DNA of 19,115 bases from Flavipsychrobacter sp964461535 (GCA_964461535.1 CAYWUY010000057.1:1-19115); one strand, 5' to 3'; positions 6,496 to 13,395 are shown, counted from the first letter of the stretch. Notes: a model not told the origin generated them from the letters alone. Numbers and translations are program-made.

Positions 6496-7815
6496 CTAAG
6501 CTACTGCTTCTGTTTTTTTGATAAAATTCTTAACCCACTCAGTAGTTACAGATTTAGGACGCTCAATAGGGAATCCTAGAGCACGATCCCAACACAAACT
6601 AGCAAGTACGCCAAGTGCGCGAGATACACCAAATAATACTGTGTAGAAATCTTCCTCTACCATGCCATAGTGCTTTAACAATGCACCAGAGTGAGCATCT
6701 ACGTTAGGCCAAGGATTTTTAATTTTACCGGTACCTTCCAATATTGGTGGCGCTACCTCATAAACATTCCATACTGTTTGTACAGTAGGGTCGTTAGGGC
6801 AATGTACTTTTGCAAACTCCATTTGTGCAGTAAAGCGAGGATCTGTTTTGCGTAGTACAGCATGACCATAACCAGGAACTACTTTACCTTGAGCCAAAGT
6901 TTTCTTGATATATTCAGCAATTTGCTCTTTCGTAGGAGCATCAGAATTCAATTCTTTACACATTTCTTCTATCCAACGAATTACTTCTTGGTTAGCAAGA
7001 CCATGTAACGGGCCAGCAAGACCTGTCATACCTGCAGCAAAAGACAAATATGGATCGCTTAGTGCACTACCTACAAGGTGTGTAGCATGAGCTGATACGT
7101 TACCGCCTTCATGGTCGGCATGTATTGTCATGTATAAACGCATTAATTCTTTGAAGCCTTCATCTTCGTAACCTAGCATGTGAGCGAAGTTTGCACTCCA
7201 GTCTAGCATACCATCCGGTTGAATATGTTCTCCATTTTTATATTTACGGCGATAAATGTATGCAGCTATGCGAGGTAAGCGAGCTATCAAGGTCATTGTA
7301 TCTTCATACACATAACTCCAATATTCTTTTTTGCTGATACCTTCTGCATATGCCTTAGCAAATTTAGATTCAGTTTGTAGTGCAAGAACAGCAGCAGTAA
7401 ACTGAGTCATAGGATGTGCAGATACCGGAAGTGCTTCAATAACATCGAATACATGATTAGGTACATGAGAACGACGAGCCCAAGTAGAAGAGATATGCTC
7501 AACATTCTCTTGATTAGGCACCTCACCTATTAGCATTAGATAAAACAAACCTTCAGGCAAAGGTTCTTTACCACCTTCGGCCTTAGGAAGTTGCTCTCTT
7601 AATTCAGGGATAGAAAAGCCTCTGAAGCGTATACCTTCGTTAGAATCAAGCAGCGACGTTTCAGTAACAAGACCTGTGATGCCGCGCATACCTTGGTAAG
7701 CCTGCGCTATGGTAACATCTTCAATCTTTTTGTTTCCATGTTGCTCAATAATTGCCTTAATCTCTTTGTTCTGGTCATCTGCCTTTGTCTTGAAAAGGTC
7801 TTTTACGTATCCCAT
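6496..7815 (-). CDS. gltA: Citrate (Si)-synthase, mitochondrial-like type I form
   Basis: The enzyme condenses acetyl-CoA and oxaloacetate to citrate at the entry of the TCA cycle. The 439-residue protein resembles animal mitochondrial citrate synthase far more than the E. coli hexameric enzyme: blocks such as EGIRFRGFSIPE, LPKAEGGKEPLPEGLF, HADHEGGNVSAHATHLVGSA and KNPWPNVDAHSGALL follow the pig heart enzyme closely as I recall it. Catalytic residues are His271 (GPLHGLANQE), His318 (PGYGHAVLRKTDPR) and Asp373 (NVDAHSG), with substrate arginines Arg327, Arg399 and Arg419. No NADH-binding N-terminal extension of the E. coli kind is seen, so a dimeric, NADH-insensitive enzyme is inferred. The start MGYVKDLFKTK has no targeting peptide. 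It has its own promoter 49 nt upstream and strong terminators downstream. Confidence 0.95.
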   Translation of the reverse strand: MGYVKDLFKTKADDQNKEIKAIIEQHGNKKIEDVTIAQAYQGMRGITGLVTETSLLDSNEGIRFRGFSIPELREQLPKAEGGKEPLPEGLFYLMLIGEVPNQENVEHISSTWARRSHVPNHVFDVIEALPVSAHPMTQFTAAVLALQTESKFAKAYAEGISKKEYWSYVYEDTMTLIARLPRIAAYIYRRKYKNGEHIQPDGMLDWSANFAHMLGYEDEGFKELMRLYMTIHADHEGGNVSAHATHLVGSALSDPYLSFAAGMTGLAGPLHGLANQEVIRWIEEMCKELNSDAPTKEQIAEYIKKTLAQGKVVPGYGHAVLRKTDPRFTAQMEFAKVHCPNDPTVQTVWNVYEVAPPILEGTGKIKNPWPNVDAHSGALLKHYGMVEEDFYTVLFGVSRALGVLASLCWDRALGFPIERPKSVTTEWVKNFIKKTEAVA

Positions 7816-7863
7816 ATATCAAAAGTTGTATTAAAAAAAATATTATTATGAAAACTATGCTTA

Positions 7864-7891
7864 CAAAGATAATGCAATCGATGTTATACAA
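7864..7891 (-). promoter_or_regulatory. Promoter of citrate synthase
   Basis: On the minus strand TTG (7891-7889) and TATCTTTG (7871-7864) are spaced by 17 nt, an exact match to the Bacteroidetes consensus. The predicted leader is about 45 nt and AT-rich with no obvious Shine-Dalgarno sequence. Confidence 0.65.
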
Positions 7892-7964
7892 ATCTAAAAA
7901 AACGCTTAAAGCTATATATAATTAGCAACTATCAATAACACTATTTCCAAGAAAAATATATAAT

Positions 7965-7990
7965 AAAAAAGGCTGCATTACGCAGCCTTT
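7965..7990 (-). terminator. Intrinsic terminator after nusG
   Basis: Stem AAAGGCTGC (7968-7976) with GCAGCCTTT (7982-7990) and a 5-nt loop; on the minus strand it ends in TTTTTTATTA. It lies 11 nt past the nusG stop and ends the secE-nusG unit before any ribosomal protein gene. Confidence 0.88.
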
Positions 7991-8001
7991 CTCATATTAC
8001 A

Positions 8002-8592
8002 TTAAGATAACTTTTCTACTTGACTGTAGTTCAATTCTACAGGCGTTGCGCGCCCGAAAATCTTCACCACAACTTTTAGTTTTTTCTTCTCTTCATTTAC
8101 TTCTTCTACCAATCCGTTAAAGTCGTTGAATGGACCATCGATAATTTTAACAGTCTCACCCACTATATAAGGCTCAGCGTAAACGATACCTTGTTCGCTA
8201 ACCTCATCCATTTTACCGAACATTTTATTCACTTCTGCTTTACGTAAAGCTGTAGGATTATCTTTTCCTAAAAAGTGAATAACGCCTGATACATTCTTAA
8301 TGGTTTGTATAATGTCGTCAGACAATTTACCATCAATAGCTTCTAATAATATGTAGCCGGGGAACAAAGTCTTTTCTCTAAGAACTTTTTTACCATTTAC
8401 TACTTTGAATATTTTTTCGATTGGGCAAAGAACCTGAACAACTGCTTTGGTCCAATTATTAATCTTTACCTCTTTATCTATATATTCTTTAGCCTTTCTT
8501 TCTTTACCACTTACTACACGCAACACATACCATTTAGTATCTTGTTGAGGAGCAGCCGGCATAGCATCTTGGCTTACGATAACTTCATCCAT
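8002..8592 (-). CDS. nusG: Transcription termination/antitermination factor NusG
   Basis: NusG binds the RNA polymerase clamp and links it to Rho or to ribosomal protein S10. The 196-residue protein has the NGN domain at about residues 20-125 (KWYVLRVVSGKERKAKEYI at its start, FPGYILLEA, VSGVIHFLG) and a C-terminal KOW domain from about 141 (YIVGETVKIIDGPFNDFNGLVEEV). The 18-residue N-terminal lead before the NGN domain is short and acidic. There is no extra domain inserted between NGN and KOW. It starts 16 nt after secE and is surely co-transcribed with it. Unusually, it is followed by a strong terminator and citrate synthase instead of rplK-rplA. Confidence 0.96.
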   Translation of the reverse strand: MDEVIVSQDAMPAAPQQDTKWYVLRVVSGKERKAKEYIDKEVKINNWTKAVVQVLCPIEKIFKVVNGKKVLREKTLFPGYILLEAIDGKLSDDIIQTIKNVSGVIHFLGKDNPTALRKAEVNKMFGKMDEVSEQGIVYAEPYIVGETVKIIDGPFNDFNGLVEEVNEEKKKLKVVVKIFGRATPVELNYSQVEKLS

Positions 8593-8608
8593 TATGTATG
8601 TGCTAGAT

Positions 8609-8803
8609 TTATCTAATTAAGCTGTATATAAATGTTAAAACCGCTTTAGAACCAGCATCAATACCGGTTACTATAGCTGTTACCAACGCTAATGCTACAA
8701 GAACTATGACAGTGGTTTGTTGCAATTCGTCCCATGAAGGCCAACTCACTTTGTGGAGCATCTCATCATACGCCGATTGCACGTATTTAGCTAATTTACT
8801 CAT
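8609..8803 (-). CDS. secE: Protein translocase subunit SecE
   Basis: This 64-residue protein is the small, single-span form of SecE, which clamps SecY in the SecYEG translocon. The amphipathic cytoplasmic helix with the conserved DEMLHKVSWPSWDEL stretch (residues about 13-27; the K-V-x-W-P motif is diagnostic) is followed by one membrane helix (about 30-50). Length is normal for non-proteobacterial SecE. It precedes nusG by 16 nt. No clear promoter is seen between it and the tRNA upstream, so it may depend on read-through past the hairpin at 8832-8868. Confidence 0.95.
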   Translation of the reverse strand: MSKLAKYVQSAYDEMLHKVSWPSWDELQQTTVIVLVALALVTAIVTGIDAGSKAVLTFIYSLIR

Positions 8804-8831
8804 TGGTTATGTTATTCTGAGTTATTAAAAC

Positions 8832-8868
8832 TCAAAAGCACCCGCGCTTGCACACGGGTTGCTTTTGA
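8832..8868 (-). terminator. Hairpin between tRNA-Trp and secE (partial terminator or processing site)
   Basis: A 9-bp stem (TCAAAAGCA at 8832-8840 with TGCTTTTGA at 8860-8868) is extended by CCCG/CGGG after a one-base bulge. On the minus strand it begins 8 nt beyond the tRNA 3' end and is followed by GTTTTAAT. It could release the tRNA or reduce transcription into secE. Confidence 0.55.
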
Positions 8869-8876
8869 AATGTCTG

Positions 8877-8947
8877 CACGGGCACGCGGATTCGAACCAC
8901 GATCTAAGGTTTTGGAGACCTCTATTCTACCGTTGAACTATGCCCGT
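8877..8947 (-). tRNA. tRNA-Trp (anticodon CCA)
   Basis: The minus strand folds as a full cloverleaf of 71 nt. The acceptor stem is ACGGGCA with TGCCCGT and discriminator G; the D arm is GTTC-AACGGTA-GAAT; the anticodon arm GAGGT-CTCCAAA-ACCTT presents CCA at the loop centre; the variable loop is 4 nt; and the T arm is CGTGG-TTCGAAT-CCGCG. G at the discriminator position is the tryptophan identity base. The 3' CCA is not encoded (CAG follows). A tRNA-Trp beside secE-nusG is the common bacterial arrangement. Confidence 0.95.
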
Positions 8948-9016
8948 ATTTTCAATTCAGCTTATGGCTTGCAGTAAATTTTATTAAAATTCAATACGAA
9001 CCAACCTTTTAAAATC

Positions 9017-9042
9017 AAAAAGCCAAAAGTAAACCTTTTGAC
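9017..9042 (-). terminator. Terminator-like hairpin upstream of tRNA-Trp
   Basis: On the minus strand GTCAAAAG and CTTTTGGC (8 bp with one U-G pair, 5-nt loop) are followed by TTTTTGATTTT. It could end transcripts of the 9158-9601 gene, but a promoter-like box lies between that gene and the hairpin, so an attenuator role is also possible. Confidence 0.45.
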
Positions 9043-9058
9043 TTTTCGGAAGGGATTG

Positions 9059-9066
9059 CAAAGATA
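9059..9066 (-). promoter_or_regulatory. Possible promoter of the tRNA-Trp-secE-nusG unit
   Basis: TATCTTTG on the minus strand matches TAnnTTTG exactly. It lies about 110 nt upstream of the tRNA, with a terminator-like hairpin in between and no good TTG -33 box. The stretch 8948-9157 holds nothing else that I can recognise. Confidence 0.4.
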
Positions 9067-9157
9067 AGTACATTTTTTTGAAAAATCTACATTTTCTAAA
9101 GAAAATATAGGCACATGTTTTCTATTATGGTCAGCCCCATTTCAACCAGCTGTAAAA

Positions 9158-9601
9158 CTACAGCATAATGCTCTTATCATTGCTCTCCCATGTCTTTGAT
9201 AGCATAACCTCTTTCCATATTTTCTGGTCAGTTTTATATGCTCTTACCAAGCCTATACCACCACCTATGGCTATTAATGCAAAATATATTGCAGGGTTAT
9301 CGTGGATGTAATAATTATCTGCATCTAGCTTACCCATTACATATAGATTATGACGCTCTATACTTTGTATAAGCACATCTAACAGATAGGCTAACAATAA
9401 TCCGCAACCAGAGCCTAATAGCAAATAACCATATTTTAAATAAGAGCTCACTTTAGGCACTACATCTTTTACTATATTTCTGGGGTTAATACCGCGCTCT
9501 ATTAAAGCCATATTTTCTCTATTTCTAAGGTAGAAGATGCCAAATACTGCTGTAAAAAATGCAACCGGCACTATCATTCCTACTAATACTTGTGGTCCCA
9601 T
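9158..9601 (-). CDS. DUF6249-like membrane protein
   Basis: This 147-residue protein has three predicted membrane segments at about residues 5-25, 57-78 and 104-120. Between the first two is a polar stretch, LRNRENMALIERGINPRN, typical of small Bacteroidetes membrane proteins annotated as DUF6249, which are often found beside ECF sigma factors. The molecular function is unknown. It is divergent from the sigma factor at 9800, and its upstream region contains an ECF-type promoter motif matching the one in front of the sigma gene, so it is a plausible regulon member. The family assignment is from memory of the pattern and is less certain than the membrane topology. Confidence 0.7.
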   Translation of the reverse strand: MGPQVLVGMIVPVAFFTAVFGIFYLRNRENMALIERGINPRNIVKDVVPKVSSYLKYGYLLLGSGCGLLLAYLLDVLIQSIERHNLYVMGKLDADNYYIHDNPAIYFALIAIGGGIGLVRAYKTDQKIWKEVMLSKTWESNDKSIML

Positions 9602-9674
9602 GTTTATTTATTTTTAAATGGTTTTTATTATTTGAATTTTGTTTTCTTGTTTTTCAGTTGACAACTATACCATC

Positions 9675-9704
9675 TATGACTACATTATTTCCACCTAGGT
9701 TACA
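9675..9704 (-). promoter_or_regulatory. ECF-type promoter of the DUF6249-like gene
   Basis: On the minus strand TGTAACC (9704-9698) is followed, 17 nt after its AAC, by AGTCAT (9681-9676). This is the same -35 sequence and the same spacing as the promoter motif before the sigma gene. The predicted leader is about 70 nt. Confidence 0.5.
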
Positions 9705-9760
9705 CAAGTTTCAAATATTTATATAAATAATACATTTGGGATAATATTTTTACAAAATGC

Positions 9761-9790
9761 TGTAACCTTTTCATACCTCTGCACGTCTTA
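9761..9790 (+). promoter_or_regulatory. ECF-type autoregulatory promoter of the sigma gene
   Basis: TGTAACC at 9761-9767 and CGTCTTA at 9784-9790, with 17 nt between AAC and CGTC, fit the ECF pattern of an AAC-containing -35 box and a CGTC -10 box. The start site would fall about 5 nt before the ATG at 9800. A vegetative-like box, TACATTTG, at 9731-9738 may provide basal expression. Confidence 0.55.
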
Positions 9791-9799
9791 TTAACACAC

Positions 9800-10387
9800 A
9801 TGCATTTTAAAGAAGACGACATAGTAATAATACAAGATATACTTAGGGGCAATACTGCTGCCTACAGTAAGCTTGTAGAGCACTACAAAAACTATGTCTT
9901 TTCTATAATACTTAAAATAGTAAATGAAAGAGAAGTAGCAGAGGAGTTAGCACAGGACGTGTTTATAAAAGCCTACAGAAGTCTGGCAGACTTTAAAGGG
10001 AATAGCAAATTCAGTACTTGGCTGTATGCCATAGCAAATACAACCACGCTGTCTTACTTAAGAAAAAAGAAAAATCCTATAGTTTGGATGGAAGAAATGC
10101 CTGAAAACATAGCTTATACCAACACTGCCAGCCAACTATTAGAAAACAAAACACAAAAACAACTATTACAAGATGCTATACAGCAGCTGACACCTATTGA
10201 CGCACAAATAATATCTCTCTTTTATATGAATGAGTGTAGCCTTGATGATATAGCAAGAATATTAGGGCAAGATATCAATAACGTTAAGGTAAAGCTATTT
10301 AGAGCTAGACAAAAACTAAAGGATATTTTACAGTCAGGCCGTTATGCTAAGGAATTAGATAAGCATCATTTTTCAATAAATCATTAA
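9800..10387 (+). CDS. ECF-subfamily RNA polymerase sigma factor
   Basis: The 195-residue protein has only the two ECF regions. Sigma region 2 is at about residues 23-92 with EELAQDVFIKAYRSLADF (region 2.2, core binding) and NSKFSTWLYAIANTTTLSYLRKKK (regions 2.3-2.4, -10 recognition). Sigma region 4 is at about 120-176, with the helix-turn-helix CSLDDIARILGQDINNVKVK that reads the -35 box. The C-terminal tail is short, without an extra domain. It lies 12 nt upstream of a two-span membrane protein that probably is its anti-sigma factor. A promoter motif of ECF type directly upstream suggests that it transcribes its own operon. Confidence 0.93.
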   Translation: MHFKEDDIVIIQDILRGNTAAYSKLVEHYKNYVFSIILKIVNEREVAEELAQDVFIKAYRSLADFKGNSKFSTWLYAIANTTTLSYLRKKKNPIVWMEEMPENIAYTNTASQLLENKTQKQLLQDAIQQLTPIDAQIISLFYMNECSLDDIARILGQDINNVKVKLFRARQKLKDILQSGRYAKELDKHHFSINH

Positions 10388-10399
10388 TTTTAAAGACAC

Positions 10400-10912
10400 A
10401 TGGCACCGGAAGATAAAATGTTATTAGCACTTTGGGATTATATAGATGACAACTGCAACGATGCAGAAAAGCAGCGTATAGCCCATCTTATAGCAACTGA
10501 TGCGGCATGGGAAAAGTGCTATACAGAACTAATAAACACTAACCACTTTCTAAAAAACAATGTGGAATTAGATAGCCCTTCACTGCGTTTCACTAAAAAT
10601 GTGATGGACGAAGTAGCAGGCATGCAAGTAGCACCGGCTACCCGCCGCTATATCAACACAAATATTATTAAAGGTATAGCTGCAGTATTTGTGCTATTAA
10701 TTTTTACACTTTTCATTACTGCATTTAATCAGGTAGACTGGCATGTAGCGGAGAGCCAACCTCTATTTAACACCGATAAACTGAACAGCATTAAGGCTCC
10801 TAATTGGCTATCAGACAACGCAATTCACATAATAATAGCGGCCAATGTAATTATAGGACTGCTTTATGCCGATTATTTTTTAAGAAAAAAGCAACGTGAG
10901 GCTAATCACTAA
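10400..10912 (+). CDS. Putative membrane anti-sigma factor
   Basis: This 170-residue protein has a soluble, charged and helical N-terminal part (residues 1-88), a membrane segment at about 90-109, a short loop and a second membrane segment at about 141-161, ending in RKKKQREANH. Both ends should therefore be cytoplasmic. The N-terminal part (EDKMLLALWDYIDDNCNDAEK) looks like the helical sigma-binding portions of Bacteroidetes anti-sigma proteins, although no classical zinc-binding HxxxCxxC motif is present. It starts 12 nt after the sigma gene, the standard position for a cognate anti-sigma. The role is inferred from position and topology. It ends 3 nt short of a convergent gene. Confidence 0.6.
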   Translation: MAPEDKMLLALWDYIDDNCNDAEKQRIAHLIATDAAWEKCYTELINTNHFLKNNVELDSPSLRFTKNVMDEVAGMQVAPATRRYINTNIIKGIAAVFVLLIFTLFITAFNQVDWHVAESQPLFNTDKLNSIKAPNWLSDNAIHIIIAANVIIGLLYADYFLRKKQREANH

Positions 10913-10915
10913 AAT

Positions 10916-11758
10916 CTAGTTATCTAGTTTCACTTCAAATAGTTTAGGCCAGTTTTTACCTGTTACGTATATTTTATTGGCTTTAGCGTCATAGGCTATA
11001 CCATTCAAAACTTCGGGCTCGCCTCTCCTACCCTGCATTGGGGGTATATTGCCACGCTGCCTTAAGGTACTCATATCAAATCTAGCCACCACCTTTCCTG
11101 TAGCAGTATCAATTTTATATATGTAGTCGGTCTGCCACCTATTAGCATAAATGTAGCCATTAATCATTTCCGGCTCATTCAGTTCATTTACCGGCCCATA
11201 CTGATCAGTTACTTTCAAATCTTTTTCAATCTTAAAAGTTTCGGGATCCATGTAGTGAAACACATTAGAACCATCGTTAAAAATTAGGTACTTCCCATCA
11301 TTAGTAAGCCCCCAACTTTCAGGGGTGTTTACTGTAAAAGTAGCCAACTGCTTTAAGGTAGCAGCATCGTAGACAAAGCCCTTGTGCTCTTTATAGGTTA
11401 GCTGGTATATTTTCCCATTCAATAAAGTAATACCCTCGCCAAAATAATCTGCCGACATACTTTTTTTAGCAATTACTTTACCGGTTTCAAGCTCTGTTTT
11501 TCTAACATCCGACTTTCCATATTCCCCAGTGCCTTCATAAAAAACACCATCATGAAACTCTAAACCTTCAGTGAAAGCAGCAGCATCGTGTGGATATTCT
11601 TTTACTATATCAAAGCCCAATTCCTTTACAACTTCTTCAGTTGCCGTAGTATCTTTTAATATAACTACATCCTGCTTAGGTGCATCAGTATTACACGCTG
11701 CTATACTTATAGCAAGTGTACATATTATGTATTTATTTAACCTTTTCAGTACTATCAT
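10916..11758 (-). CDS. Glutaminyl-peptide cyclotransferase, lipoprotein
   Basis: The family forms N-terminal pyroglutamate from glutamine and folds as a five-bladed beta-propeller (plant/bacterial type glutaminyl cyclase). The 280-residue precursor begins with a lipoprotein signal: basic MIVLKRLNK, a hydrophobic stretch, and the lipobox IAAC with Cys22. Conserved family blocks follow: AAAFTEGLEF, GEGITLLNGKIYQLTY, ESWGLTNDGKYL, GYIYANRWQTDYIYKID and a C-terminal VLNGIAYD with GKNWPKLFEV. It would be anchored in the membrane facing the periplasm or outer-membrane side. Its ATG lies inside the end of the upstream gene (26-nt overlap), which suggests translational coupling. The start is supported by the signal peptide. 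Confidence 0.9.
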   Translation of the reverse strand: MIVLKRLNKYIICTLAISIAACNTDAPKQDVVILKDTTATEEVVKELGFDIVKEYPHDAAAFTEGLEFHDGVFYEGTGEYGKSDVRKTELETGKVIAKKSMSADYFGEGITLLNGKIYQLTYKEHKGFVYDAATLKQLATFTVNTPESWGLTNDGKYLIFNDGSNVFHYMDPETFKIEKDLKVTDQYGPVNELNEPEMINGYIYANRWQTDYIYKIDTATGKVVARFDMSTLRQRGNIPPMQGRRGEPEVLNGIAYDAKANKIYVTGKNWPKLFEVKLDN

Positions 11759-12341
11759 GTCTTTTAAATCCTATAGGGGTATATTGTTTTTGTACTTGAA
11801 CCTCTTCTATTTCCTTAGCCTGCAAGTCTGTAAAACCTGTAAAGCTAGTATAGTAGGCAGCCTCAATACCTTTTGCAATTATAGTATTTACCATTTCTTT
11901 AGTTATGGCCGAAGGCTCATCAACTATAGCCACCGTCTCATACTGTGGCTTTTCCGCATCCATAGTTGTGTAGTGCGGCATTAGTAAAACCATAATTTGT
12001 CCAGCAACTGTAGGTGTAAACATAAGAGCAAAACCTTCTTCCACATACTCTCTACGTTCACCACCTGCATTTCTGAAAGTAACCTGCATGGGCATTTCTC
12101 CCGAACGAAAAGTTAAAGACGGCAAATTGGCGCATGTACCATTTATCTGTTCATTATACGCCAAATTGGTATCTACAAAGAAACCCTGAGCATATTTACT
12201 ATTCTCGTTAAGGTAATTGGCAATATCTACTAAATGCGCCTTTATTTCCTTGTAATGCTCCAACCACATAGAACGGCGCTTTAAAATATGTTCAAAGCCC
12301 TCGGCATATTTATTTGATGCGTTTAATATCTCGTTATACAT
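11733..12341 (-). CDS. Conserved-looking hypothetical protein, 202 aa
   Basis: I do not recognise this protein. It is predicted soluble and cytoplasmic, without a signal peptide. The N-terminal third is helical (MYNEILNASNKYAEGFEHIL; HYKEIKAHLVDIANYL), the middle is beta-rich (LPSLTFRSGEMPMQVTF; EEGFALMFTPTVAGQIMVLL), and the C-terminus is charged. The frame can be opened 11 codons further to a TTG at 12374, but that codon abuts a TACATTTG promoter box at 12364-12371, so the ATG at 12341 is the better start. The gene overlaps the glutaminyl cyclase start by 26 nt, so the two form an operon. Unbroken length and a good promoter argue for a real gene; function is open. Confidence 0.7.
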   Translation of the reverse strand: MYNEILNASNKYAEGFEHILKRRSMWLEHYKEIKAHLVDIANYLNENSKYAQGFFVDTNLAYNEQINGTCANLPSLTFRSGEMPMQVTFRNAGGERREYVEEGFALMFTPTVAGQIMVLLMPHYTTMDAEKPQYETVAIVDEPSAITKEMVNTIIAKGIEAAYYTSFTGFTDLQAKEIEEVQVQKQYTPIGFKRHDSTEKVK

Positions 12342-12363
12342 ACTATTATCTGCAAGCTTTAGA

Positions 12364-12371
12364 CAAATGTA
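12364..12371 (-). promoter_or_regulatory. -7 box for the hypothetical-cyclase operon
   Basis: TACATTTG on the minus strand is an exact TAnnTTTG match 22 nt before the ATG at 12341. It argues against the upstream TTG start. No TTG -33 box is evident. Confidence 0.45.
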
Positions 12372-12388
12372 CAACTAAGCCTTATTCG

Positions 12389-12396
12389 TACATTTA
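12389..12396 (+). promoter_or_regulatory. Possible -7 box of the 12401 gene (one mismatch)
   Basis: TACATTTA differs from TAnnTTTG in the last base and is followed by TATA and the ATG at 12401, again the 4-nt spacing. It is divergent from the box at 12364-12371, with 17 nt between them. Confidence 0.3.
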
Positions 12397-12400
12397 TATA

Positions 12401-12760
12401 ATGAAGGCTTATAGCATAATATTTTCGCTACTGTTTATGACAGGTCATATGTATGCAAAAGTGCGTGCTATAAATGGATATGTATATGACAATAATAAAA
12501 AGCCCATTAGCAATGTGATGTTACAATTTCATGCCGAACAGGGAGAAGAATTTACAACCATTACTAATAAAAAAGGATTTTACACTACCCCAAAGATTGC
12601 TGACGGGAAATATAGAATTCTGCTGATAAATGGGCCTAAAATGTCTTCTTGTAGTATAGACGTAAAGACTAGCACCAACAAACGGGCTCTGTACAATTTT
12701 GTTATTTCATTCGGCACTGCATATCCATATACGGATACCAATAGTACTAAGGGTAAATAA
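12401..12760 (+). CDS. Small secreted protein with CarboxypepD_reg-like fold
   Basis: The 119-residue product starts with a Sec signal peptide (MKAYSIIFSLLFMTGHMYA, cleavage probably after Ala19). The mature part has the pattern of a carboxypeptidase regulatory-like/transthyretin-like beta-sandwich: INGYVYDNNKKPISNVMLQF, then TITNKKGFYTTPKIADGKYRILL. These domains are common in Bacteroidetes as N-terminal parts of TonB-dependent receptors, but here one stands almost alone, followed only by a short C-terminal tail. An upstream in-frame ATG at 12314 would add residues with no signal-peptide character and would overlap the divergent gene and both promoter boxes, so 12401 was chosen. The stop codon directly abuts the convergent MarC gene. 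Confidence 0.75.
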   Translation: MKAYSIIFSLLFMTGHMYAKVRAINGYVYDNNKKPISNVMLQFHAEQGEEFTTITNKKGFYTTPKIADGKYRILLINGPKMSSCSIDVKTSTNKRALYNFVISFGTAYPYTDTNSTKGK

Positions 12761-13354
12761 CTATTTAAGAACGCCTATATTATTTCTAAATATCTTAACT
12801 GCTATAGCTAGTAGTATAACTCCAAAAAACTTACGAATAACTAATACTCCTGAAGGACCGAAAATACGTTCTAAAAAGTTGACTGACCTCAGCGTGATAT
12901 AAACTATAATAAGATTTATAAAAATAGCTATCAAAATATTATACGCTTCATAAGCAGCCTTAAGCGACATAACAGTAGTTAAAGTACCTGAACCAGCAAT
13001 TAGAGGAAATGCTACAGGAACCAATGTGCTAGTTTTAGCATCATTATCGTGCTTAAAAATTTCTAAACCCAACACCATTTCTAAGCCTAATATAAAAATT
13101 ACTATGGAGCCGGCTATAGCAAAAGACTTTATATCTAGCCCCATAAAGTCTAGCATTTGCTCACCAATCAAGAAAAACAACAATATTAGACCTCCAGATA
13201 CCAATGTGGCCAAGAAGGCATTGATATCGCCCATTTTCTTTTTTAAAGAAATAATTACGGGCAAAGAGCCTAGAATATCAATTACGGCAAACAAGGTAAA
13301 TGTTACCGTTACTATTTCAGAAAAATCGGACTTATCTAACCAAAAATTTTTCAT
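12761..13354 (-). CDS. MarC-family (UPF0056) membrane protein
   Basis: The 197-residue protein is an integral membrane protein with about six segments. It has the family's typical N-terminal FTLFAVIDILGSLPVIISLKK (about residues 18-38), the central GLDIKSFAIAGSIVIFILGLEM, and VPVAFPLIAGSGTLTTVMSL (about 112-131), where the PLIAGPG-like motif is conserved. MarC proteins were once thought to be linked to multiple antibiotic resistance, but that has not held up, and their substrate is unknown. Length is normal. It converges with the 12401 gene with zero spacer. No exact TAnnTTTG box lies directly upstream. Confidence 0.88.
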   Translation of the reverse strand: MKNFWLDKSDFSEIVTVTFTLFAVIDILGSLPVIISLKKKMGDINAFLATLVSGGLILLFFLIGEQMLDFMGLDIKSFAIAGSIVIFILGLEMVLGLEIFKHDNDAKTSTLVPVAFPLIAGSGTLTTVMSLKAAYEAYNILIAIFINLIIVYITLRSVNFLERIFGPSGVLVIRKFFGVILLAIAVKIFRNNIGVLK

Positions 13355-13395
13355 ACAAATACAAGATACCTAATTTTACTTATTAAACATACAGA

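Noticed and set aside
12342..12374. TTG-initiated extension of the 202-aa hypothetical gene
   Set aside because: The TTG abuts the TACATTTG promoter box, which would leave the start codon untranscribed; the ATG at 12341 fits better.
12314..12400. Upstream extension of the secreted-protein ORF to the ATG at 12314
   Set aside because: It would overlap the divergent gene and both promoter boxes, and would bury the signal peptide that starts at 12401.
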